Source: Prosapia bicincta (taxonomy: Eukaryota > Arthropoda > Insecta > Hemiptera > Cercopidae). Taken from it: a DNA stretch of 64,000 nt. Positions within the stretch are counted from its first letter, which is position 1. The number at the start of each line of letters is the position of its first letter. The notes under the pieces are model-generated. The model saw only the letters and a program-made list of their open reading frames with translations, made no database searches and had not been told where the DNA came from. The DNA lies in assembly GCA_036971475.1 (NCBI GenBank), contig JBAIZL010000376.1, positions 7,570,501 through 7,634,500 on the forward strand. The letters run 5' to 3'. A program made the translations under genes and the position numbers. Below are positions 55,015 to 64,000 of the stretch, piece after piece.

Positions 55015-55925
55015 TATTGCTGATCATTTAAATATTCAAACGTATTAGTTAAGTCTACAACTAATAGTAGATTGTATATTGATCTCCTATAACCTCTCTA
55101 GCAATGTCGTCGCTCCACCCACCAGCTGTTCTTTGGGTTTCTGTCCTGACCGGATACTTTGTAGGGGTGCGTAAATAGACTGATACAGTAGTTTAGTATA
55201 ACAAAGTGAGATTATTCATAGGTAGTTCTTTCGTACTGGACAATATTTGCAGGAAGTTGTTATAGTGATGCATTTGCTCTACGGGTGCATTATCGTACAA
55301 CGGAATTCTTTACAATTATAAAACAATAAAATGGGTAACGTCAAAAATAAAATTAGAGAACAATATTATTAACATAGCAAGAACAAACTGTTACATATTT
55401 AATTGTAACAATTCATGCTATTGAAACATTCTAACCACTGCTGCAGTTACAATCACTGAAAAACATTTTCTTTTTGACGATACCCTTTTTAGTGTTTTAT
55501 GAAATGTTTTATAATCAAACACAAATTCGCGGTACGAAAACGAACCCGTAATTGAAAGGTTGCCTGTATAAATAAATAGTTGTACCTGACTCGCAAGTTC
55601 AGAGCATTTATTTAACAATAACCTCTGCGAGTGTAAACATGATTAGTAACTAAACTTATGTTCGAGGGGGGTCCATTTGGCTCTGAAGATAGACAAGGCG
55701 GGTCTCTAGTTCTTACCATCAGCTCCTATTTACTACCATCTTGAGAAAGGTAACAAACAGCTCTAAGGTGCTTGTCTGCACGCTCGTTACAGTCAAGGCC
55801 TGACTGTCCAGAGACCCAATATCCAGGGAACCCTTAATTTATGTTTAAAATTTGGATTATGGGTTCCTTGCACCTGACAAAACATCACTCTTTTGTTTTA
55901 ATGTAGAGGAAATAGCATGCAATGC
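55015..55925. other. Unassigned sequence
   Basis: No supported gene. A minus-strand frame of 66 codons (55,618-55,418) has no recognisable motif. On the minus strand near 55,090-55,170 the words AGGWSDDIARE loosely recall the C-terminal tail of some LINE ORF2 proteins, but the match is too thin to call. Confidence 0.35.
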
Positions 55926-55927
55926 TA

Positions 55928-56125
55928 AGGTTAAAAGTAAGACCACCATAGCTGTAGCAGTGCAACTCGAAATACTTTCAGAGGCATGAAAAATGGTTGC
56001 CACTTTGTATTCAATGTGATTTTCGTGTAAGCCATTGGAACGACCTTCAAACTAGACTCTCCCAAGGCAAATCCCTCCGTGTAAACGTGGGACCATCCAG
56101 TGGCAGGGTAGTTGTTAGTCAGCAT
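55928..56125 (-). mobile_element. Possible RNase H fragment of a LINE
   Basis: The minus-strand frame starting at 56,125 reads YPATGWSHVYTEGFALGE near its start. This resembles the opening of the RNase H domain in R1/I/Jockey-type elements (YP..xWxHxYTDGSA), with the usual TDGS altered to TEGF. The rest of the 64 codons does not match in the same frame and no later RNase H catalytic residues were found. It may be a short relic or a coincidence. Confidence 0.35.
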
Positions 56126-56149
56126 TTATAATGCAGATGACCATCAGTC

Positions 56150-56400
56150 ACTGCGGTTTTATGTTTGATGACGCTGGGCAATGACCAAGGTATTAAAGAA
56201 CTAGCGTTATTTATAGGCCATACAACATCATTTTTATCAATAATAAGATTATATTTTTTTTCATCCAAAATCCTCAAAAATAGTTTGAAAGATATAAATA
56301 ATGTAGCAAAGAAAGAACACGTGGATATATACACAGATTCTATGAACATAATGGCAAAACATTTTAAGTACTTACATGTATCATAGGTGTTAATATGCCA
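56150..56400 (+). other. Short reading frame with a GIKELALFIGHT motif
   Basis: The plus-strand frame 56,165-56,386 (73 codons) contains GIKELALFIGHT followed 10-12 residues later by RLY. The pattern recalls the C-terminal box of tyrosine recombinases (I..L..xLGH...Y), as found in Crypton-type elements, but the HxxR box and the rest of the domain are not visible. A following frame (56,395-56,646) is unrecognised. Treat it as an unconfirmed relic. Confidence 0.2.
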
Positions 56401-56649
56401 ATTAAACTAGAGAGCAGTTCAGGCGGTTTAAGCAATGGTAAATTTTTAAAATTCTCTATTTCTACATCTCTGAAGATTATATGTAAGGATATAGTTCTTT
56501 CCCATGTAAATTGTAGTAATCAAAACGTTTTCGGTAAGCAATGTAATAAATCTATTATGTTTATCCTCGATATTCTAGTCTCAAGAGTAACTTTAATGTC
56601 TATGGGAGTTACACTCACTTTAGAGTTGCATAAAAAACTGTTTTAAGTA

Positions 56650-58390
56650 CGGTGATCATTGGTACGGAAACAAATACAGTAGTGCATGGATAATTCGAGG
56701 TAGATGGGACCGAGACACCGTCGGATTACACGGAAATAGCTTCCTGTACAATAGAAAAAAACAGGAGTTCTAACGAACCGTAATACTATAATTAAGAATG
56801 CACAAAATACGTTTGTAGAACTTTATTGATTACAGTACATACATAAATTAATGTTGCTTGGCTCTTCAAGACTACTGTACTGATTCTTGCTTGAGAGGAT
56901 ACCATACGATATGAATACCATACAAGTATCGGCAATTATAGCTAAAGAAAACCGATGCCCGTTGTAATCTTTATCAGAACGCCCTATGTTTTAATCGTAG
57001 ATAGTCTTTTTGTTCGCCTACCATAAAAATAAAACGAGATTATCAGTAAATCTAAAGTATAGTGAACAATTACCGTGATCATCGGTAGTAAATATTTATG
57101 TTTATCAACGTCTAAAGATTGACTACAAAACGTAATATAAGCTCTTGGTTAAGGTTGCTTAACTGAAGTAATTTTCTATCGACGAAGAATAGAGAATATT
57201 CAAATTGAAATATTAAGTCTGTAATTAGGAGTTATTACAAACTAGTGGTAGGATTCGTAAAATATATAAACAAAGAAGACAGTTTTGAGAAGTGATTGAG
57301 TATTAGCAGACTTTGTCTTGAGATCAGACACAGCCGAACGAAATAAAATCATTCTGATACTAACTATAAAAATGTATTTAACATGTCGACCGAAGAACGG
57401 AGAGATTTTTTAAAGTGAAAAAAATCTACAAAACAGTCATTATCTTTTACGTCTTGTTTTTTTAACAAGAAATACCATCATAGAGACTAATTTTATTCTG
57501 CCACTCTGCATAACGCTATTTTACAGCTAGTTTTTGAACACTGGTTTCTCAGCTATATTCGCCTAAATATTTGTAAATTATTTCACCCTAATAATAATAA
57601 ATCAAATTGTAGATATGCGAGCCAGGAGGGATACGGTTAAAGATAGAATTAAAGAAGAAGATTAAAATATACTTAAATCTTATGAGATATATTTTCAGGA
57701 GCTTTCAACGTGTCTTGATGAAAGTAACGTCACAATCAAGGTGAAATGTCATTCTTTCAGAAAATATCTAAGGGAGGAATGAAAGAAATGTTTTCACCTG
57801 CCAACAACGACTACCAGGAAAATTTAATGAATGTAGTTAAAGAAGAACTTTTAGAAAAAATAGGTCTTTACTGAAACACATTTGTACCTATAACAACTTA
57901 TGACAAATCAAATATGGTGGATAAATAAAAGAGATGTATTACATTGCTTACCGAAAACGTTTTTCACCGTGATGCCTAGCTACAATGTAATATACAATGG
58001 GAAGAACTATATCCTTACAGTTTCTGGTTACATTTGGCTGTCGTAAGTACAGAAATACTATTATTTCAATGTTTAATTTTTTTACCCGAAAATGGTAATT
58101 TGTGCTCGTTTGAACCTATAAAATATAGACGTGTTCAAGCCTACGTGAGCAAAAAATTACCATTAGATGAGGTTCGACCAAATAAAAGCCTTCTTTTATT
58201 TACAATGTACAATAAAGGTAGATTTTTCTGGTTATCTACCTGAGGTAAAGGTGATACAATATATCGAAGAGGTTTGTGAAATAAAGTAAGAAATGTATCG
58301 CCATTACGTCTAAGCTAAATTAGAACAGATGTAAATTGGCCTTTACATTCATTCGTCGCAGAAATTGAACACCACATAGACACAGTGTTT
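56650..58390. other. Unassigned A/T-rich sequence
   Basis: Contains one plus-strand frame of 69 codons (58,034-58,243) with no recognisable family. No tandem repeat or RNA gene was seen. Confidence 0.35.
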
Positions 58391-58399
58391 GTTAATCCC

Positions 58400-58444
58400 C
58401 GTGGCATGGGCTTGATAGGCACGGGCATGGGCTTGATAGGTGGT
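58400..58444 (+). repeat. Short direct repeat (GGGCATGGGCTTGATAGG-type, two copies)
   Basis: GGCATGGGCTTGATAGG occurs twice about 22 bp apart, in an unusually G-rich island within A/T-rich surroundings. No coding or regulatory role could be shown. Confidence 0.8.
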
Positions 58445-58449
58445 GTTGG

Positions 58450-60425
58450 TTGCCAGGTGCGTCTTCAGTTTCAGCCACAATATCTGGATTAATGAAGTTG
58501 TACTCAATGTTTTTACCTTCATCGAAGTTGATTTTTAAAACTATTTCTTCATTAATTAATTAGTTTTTAGGTTTACATTTTTTTTGTTACTTTTTTTCTC
58601 TATTTATATATAGGTAAAGAAAAATAAGTACTTGTTTAAACACAAGGTTTTCCTTTTAATATATTTTCTCGTTTCATATTTATTAGTCATTTAGTTAACT
58701 AGTGTTATAAGTAATATAAAATTTGCAATTATTATTTCATTCTTAATTTCATATTATATCTACACAATTTTGTATATTAAGTTTCGTTTCTTTGCTACAT
58801 TATTTATATTTTTGTAACAATTTTTGTTTATTTTGGATGAAAAGAAATATATGTATTATGTTATTATTGACAAAAATATCATATATCTTTGAACGTGTAA
58901 TAAAATATAGTAGAAATCACTGGAAATACAAAATTTCATTACATCCCGGGCCCTCAGCTCAAGTGGTCTGACGTAATATCTTATTATAATTTTTGTCCGT
59001 AAAATGCTTTAGTGATAACCCGAAATCATTGCAACTAAATGTATGCTCCACATTACAAATATTACATTAACATTTAATTTGAAAAAACATTATTATTGGT
59101 TATTCTTTTTTTTATAAAGACAACAGTAAATAGAATTTTATGTTTTTAAAATCATAAAATATATACTTTCCTATTTAACCTACTTTAGATCAAAGTAGTA
59201 AACATTATTAAACTAAGAAACATTTACCCTAACCCCAAGTTAAAAAAAAAAAATATCCACATTAAGGGGGTTTCCCAAGGTTTTCATTTTCGTAAAATAA
59301 GGTTGACTTATAATTTGTTAAATCAATGTTTATTTCCCTTAGATCAAAAGTAGCGTTTTAAATGAGGTATTAAAATAATATTGCTTATAAACGCTATTGA
59401 ATTGGAATTTTCACAAAATATAATAGTTCATAATTTTTTGCGTTTACATTAATAAAGTTGAATGTGAAAAATTTGGCTCACGATATTTTGTATAATAATT
59501 AAAATCACTGTATGAATGGAGAAATCAAACTCTTACCTTTAATAACTATACTCATTCGGCATTTGATAGACAACAAACTGTAAAGTGAGTTTCAAGCCAC
59601 CGCCAGAATTCTATGAATTAACTGATAAAATCTTCCCTTTGTCCTGAATTACGAACAGTTTTCTAAATTACTACATCAAAACATAAATTTTTACTTACTT
59701 TATTATTTGTAATTTTAAAAAATATCCACACACAAAATTAAATATTTTCAACATAATATGTATATAACAGGTGTTATCATCGATCTATTAATTGTACCAC
59801 AAGTATTACACGATATAATCCTAGAACACAAAGGGTCAAAAATATTTGTAATATAACATGGGCAACAGCATGTGTATTTGAACACAGAAAGGTTGAACTT
59901 GCTATAATAACACTAACAGAGTTTTATCGTATCTAATATTTATCTCTCCCTTTGAGCACGATCTTGTGACACTTGCAAAGCGCTTGACTGTGCTTGTAAA
60001 TATTTCAATAAATTAACAGCAAACATTTACTATCAAACACTTGTGTAAGAAATATTCATAACCCAATGATTTTAAATTAAACAATTAAAATTAGAGATAA
60101 GTTAAACAGTGGTTGTAAAATAGAATATTGAATAATCTATTACAAGGTTCAATATCTTATTCGCAAACGACTTGTCGCAGAAGTATATTAGGAGCTAGAA
60201 GGTAAAACAAAATTGAAACAAGAAATGTAAACTCGTTTTATTTGGAACTGCATGAGGTCAATAAAATACATTACAATCTGTCTAGCTTGCTTACAGATTA
60301 CGACAGCTGATGATAAGAATGAATAATCTAATATTTAGGATTGTGCCCAGCTTCCACTCATCTTCCGTTCCAAACATATGACTAATCACACTTTCCCGCT
60401 ATTTTTTAACAGTGTCTGGAATCGC
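58450..60425. other. Unassigned A/T-rich sequence
   Basis: Very A/T-rich, with poly-A and poly-T runs. No supported reading frame, domain or tandem repeat. Confidence 0.4.
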
Positions 60426-60429
60426 ACTC

Positions 60430-61790
60430 TCGAAAACTCATCCTTGACTTTCGATGACGAAATGGGAGTCACCCCTTACAATCCCAGAGTATTATTTTAC
60501 TAGACATTTTTCTAGTATCAGACATTTTCATAAAAATTAACCACCCTTTCTACTCCCGTAGAACCACACCCTCATATTCCCATTAACTTTTAATGACGGT
60601 ATTGGACTCAGCACCCTCCAAAACACTACGATTGCTCTTTTTCTAGTTTTTTTGCCTTCTCACAATTATACCTCCAATTCATCATTTGCTATTCCCATAG
60701 AGGGTCATCCGTATATTCACATTGACGTTCGATTACGGTAAACGACTCAGCACCATTAAAAACCACCCGAATGTTCATTTCAATTGTTTTTTTTTTGCCT
60801 TCTGACAATTTTATCCCACTTCACCCCTTTTCTACTCCCGTAGAGCCACACCCGTGCATTTCCGATTGATATGGAATACGGTATTGGATTCAGCAACCGA
60901 AAAAACACTAAGATTGATCATACTCTAGTTTTGTTTTGCCTTCTCACTTTTATACTCCAATTCATCATTTGATCCGAAAAAACACTAAGATTGATCATAC
61001 TCTAGTTTTGTTTTGCCTTCTCACTTTTATACTCCAATTCATCATTTGCTACTCCCATAGAGGATAATCCGTGTATCTCCATTGACTTTCGATAACGGTA
61101 AAAGACTCACCACCTTTAAAACCCACCGAGTGATCATTTTCCATTGTTTTTTTCCCTTCTGACAATTTTACCCCAATTTACCCCTTTCTACTCTCGTAGA
61201 GCAACAACCGAGCATCCCCGTTTAATACTGTAGGCGGTATTGGACTCAGCACCCTCCAGAACATTACCATTGACCATTTTATAGTTTTTTTTTTTTTTGC
61301 TTTCTCACAATTATACCCCAATTCATCATTTGCTACTCCCATAGATGGTCACCCGTGTATCCCTATTGACGTTCGATAACGGTTAAAGACTCAGCACCAA
61401 TAAAACCCACTCGAATGATCATTTTCAATTGTTTTTTGCCTTCTGAAAATTTTACCCCAATTTACCAATTTTCTACTCTCGTAGAGCAACAACCGAGCAT
61501 CCCCGTTTAATATTGAAGGTGGTTTTGGACTCAGTACCCTCCAAAACACTACGATTGATCATTTTCTAGTTTTGTTTTGCCTTCTCATATTTATACTCCA
61601 ATTCATCATTTGCTACTCCCATAGAGAATCACCCGTATATCCCTATGACGTTCGATAACGGTAAAAGACTCAGCACCATTAAAACCCGCCGACTGATCAT
61701 TTTCTAGTTTTTTTTGCCATCTGTTATTTTGACCCCAAGTCACTCCTTTACAACTCCCATAGAGCCCCACCTGTCCATCCCCGTTAAATT
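60430..61790 (+). repeat. Dimeric tandem repeat of about 140-bp subunits (280-bp unit)
   Basis: The marker TACTCCCRTAGAG (or a near variant) recurs at 60,551, 60,690, 60,833, 61,050, 61,189, 61,334, 61,474, 61,614 and about 61,752. Spacing is 138-145 bp except where a 77-bp duplication lies. Two subunit types alternate. One has CCGTAGAGC, GGTATTGGACTCAGCACC and TTGATCATTTTCTAG with TTCATCATTTG. The other has CCCATAGAGG, GTTCGATAACGGTAAA, GACTCAGCACC and TTCTGACAATTTTACCCC. A diverged first unit can be traced from about 60,430. The alternation means the present unit is a dimer of an older 140-bp repeat. Confidence 0.9.
60897..61050 (+). repeat. 77-bp tandem duplication inside the 140-bp array
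   Basis: The stretch from CCGAAAAAACACTAAG at 60,897 to CATCATTT at 60,970 is repeated without change at 60,974-61,047. This duplication accounts for the single 217-bp spacing in an otherwise regular 140-bp series. The identity of the two copies points to a recent event. Confidence 0.9.
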
Positions 61791-61799
61791 TTTTTCACT

Positions 61800-62295
61800 T
61801 CTATCCCCGTCAGCTTTCGATAGTTTTACACGTTTATGAAAACTAACAACCAGGACTTATGTGAGTTGAGTAAATAATTGGCCAGCTGAAATGAAGAAGG
61901 GACATTTTAATGTTTATGTTTTCACCGTGATTACACACACCCAGTGTCTTATAGTATAAACATTTGACTAGTCAGACAGTCGCACCATAGTGGCAACTCT
62001 GTTGGTTCTCGTATCGTTAGTGGCGTGGGAATAATATACACACTGGCTGCCATATTGTTATTAGACTGAACGAAAATTTACACTGGCTGTCATATTGATG
62101 ACTAAATGAAATGCTGCCGTATTGATAGTATTTCAGTCAATTTTGTATTTTTAAGATTTTATGAAATTAAAGTACATGGAGTAGTATCATGTTTATTAGA
62201 AATAAATTATAGACGACGAAAAATATATATACTTCAATCCTTCAAGTGGCTGCCATATGGTTGCAAAATGAAATGCTGCCATATTGATAGCGGGA
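61800..62295 (+). repeat. Unassigned sequence with clustered GCTGCCATATTG motifs
   Basis: Five near-copies of (T)GGCTGCCATATTG occur at about 62,044, 62,084, 62,111, 62,247 and 62,273. The longer AAATGAAATGCTGCC(A/G)TATTGATAG occurs twice (62,104-62,128 and 62,269-62,290). Otherwise no gene could be supported. The 118-codon frame from 62,106 merely runs into the AT microsatellite. Confidence 0.6.
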
Positions 62296-62448
<153 letters not shown>

Positions 62449-62449
62449 C

Positions 62450-64000
62450 GAATGTAAGCTAATAGATGGAATAGAAAAATAATCAAACTGCAAAAATGTG
62501 CTTTCTATTTTACAAAAACAATCGTTTTTTCACACGATTTATACCCTAATGCGGTAAATGTGGGAGGATTGGGAGATTGGTTGAAAATGCAAATACTGTA
62601 GTAATTACAGTAAAAACAGGTTTTACGTGGTTTTACTTGACGAAATATACCTAAGGGTACTTACCATTGCTTATCTGAAATGGTCACGCTCCATTTATTT
62701 CGGATAAGAGGGAGTCTTATTGTATTTAGTTACTACAATTTTCTCCCTGCAGCGCTACGAAATGATGGCAACAGCTGATTAGAGCATAGCGTACTTTTAC
62801 AGCGCCAGACAATTTCCAACAATTGTAAGAACTTGAGGGGTATTTGGCCTTAACATGAACATATGATGTTAGTGTTATATTTTATATTGTACGCGAGAAG
62901 AGTGTTGTAAAGTGCAGCGGAATGAAGATCCTGTTTCTATAAACATTTTATGATGACAAATACTTGCTACCGCCTAATCACAATCACTTTACTCTGTTTT
63001 TGTAAAAGACATGTTGTGTTGCGCTGTTTTACCTTGTTTTCAAATAACATAGATGTGTATTAAAAAGCTGTCGATCTGCATTTAAATTTGTTTTTATTAT
63101 ATATTATTTATTCACAGAATGCTGAAATGAATGTCTACCTGCTTACATGTTCTTTGTCTCGACCAACCTTAGAAATTACCCCTTTCGACACAACCTATTC
63201 TAAATCTCTTGAAGAACAGGGTCATTTCAGGTGAGCAACGAACAAAATTACTTAATAAAATAAAACAATACATTAAACTGTATGTTGGTCAATTACAAAT
63301 TACTTTTTATTTTAATTGCTAAATCAGTTTAAATAATTTACAAAATTATTTTACGCTAAGTAAAAGTGAGCACTCATAAACTTTTAGCAACCATATGAAC
63401 TTAGAGGAATCGCAATAGATAAGCGTTTAAATATGAAATAAAAATATATATTCTTGTAGCAGATATCAAAACCTAAACGCAAAATGTGTTTTAAATTTTG
63501 GCTCTACAAGAATACTTGAAAGATATTCGTTTATGGCAGTGCTTCGCCACTAAACGTTTTCAAGGACCCCTACATCGGTCGCTACATTGACAAGGACTCC
63601 TCAAATTTTTAAACTTATATTGCAGATTACACGCAAAATAATTTGAGTTATATTACTTATTAGTAAGTAATCTATGGTTTGCCTACCCACTCACTTTAAG
63701 GTGGAAACTATTTTTACATATGGATAATAAATTTGATGCTACCACAAGTTTATTATAAGTACAATCAAGAAAAGTTGTATTATTATTTAAGGCGCATTAT
63801 TTATTCATGGTACGTTATATTGTTTTACTTTTCAGGAGAAAAGAACCTATTATAATATAGTAGGAATGGAATGGTTCCTAAACTTTTTGATTCCTTTACC
63901 AATTTAGATTCTAAAATATTTCTTTCGATTCTAGATTCTTATAACGATTCTTTTACGTTAGTTATGCCTCCATAATATTCTATAATAATAATTTAGCTTA
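62450..64000. other. Unassigned A/T-rich sequence
   Basis: No supported gene, RNA or tandem repeat to the right edge of the window. Confidence 0.4.

Noticed and set aside
55085..55180. LINE ORF2 tail (WSDDIARE on the minus strand)
   Set aside because: Only a few residues agree with the usual GRP..RW.DD pattern and no neighbouring domain supports it.
58034..58243. Small gene of 69 codons
   Set aside because: No recognisable motif, no splice or promoter context, and length within chance for A/T-rich DNA.

Overview
This window reads as non-coding, repeat-dominated DNA from an animal nuclear genome, probably an arthropod or another invertebrate. The evidence is a long A/T-rich satellite array followed by decayed relics of GIY-YIG Penelope-like retroelements, a Jockey-type LINE and a P-element/THAP9-type transposase, plus CA and AT microsatellites. 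I found no intact gene, operon, rRNA, tRNA or CRISPR array. The taxon is inferred only from the transposon mix, and I cannot name a species.

Positions 1 to about 45,474 are one uninterrupted head-to-tail satellite with a monomer near 59 bp (roughly 770 copies). It runs off the left edge of the window. Monomer variants recur in fixed order over kilobases, so the array grew by duplicating multi-kilobase blocks. The clearest case is a 4,463-bp block present three times in tandem (about 25,900-39,288) and almost identical between copies. Shorter shifts of 2,820, 2,290 and 3,465 bp also occur. Monomers between about 43.5 and 45.47 kb are more diverged, as expected at an array edge. Each monomer carries a conserved TGCCTAGCAAC box that resembles an RFX X-box, and an A6-TATA-T6 palindrome.

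The array ends inside a Penelope-like (PLE) reverse transcriptase relic on the minus strand (45,475-46,760), just before its catalytic YVDD-equivalent. From there to about 56.4 kb is a graveyard of elements: PLE motif-A relics on the plus strand (47.9-48.4 kb and 50.6 kb), a Jockey-like LINE on the minus strand (48.9-49.7 kb), five copies of a 167-bp tandem repeat (51.75-52.56 kb), a second minus-strand PLE relic with RT and GIY-YIG endonuclease (52.57-53.80 kb), a plus-strand P-element-type transposase pseudogene (53.82-55.01 kb) and weak retroelement or recombinase traces (55.9-56.4 kb).

The right end (56.4-64 kb) is A/T-rich and mostly unassigned. It contains a dimeric array of about 140-bp subunits (60.43-61.79 kb), a cluster of GCTGCCATATTG-like motifs around 62.0-62.3 kb and an (AT)n tract of about 148 bp. 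Nothing here works together as a pathway. The interest lies in satellite architecture and in the satellite/PLE junction. I did not find a new multigene system.
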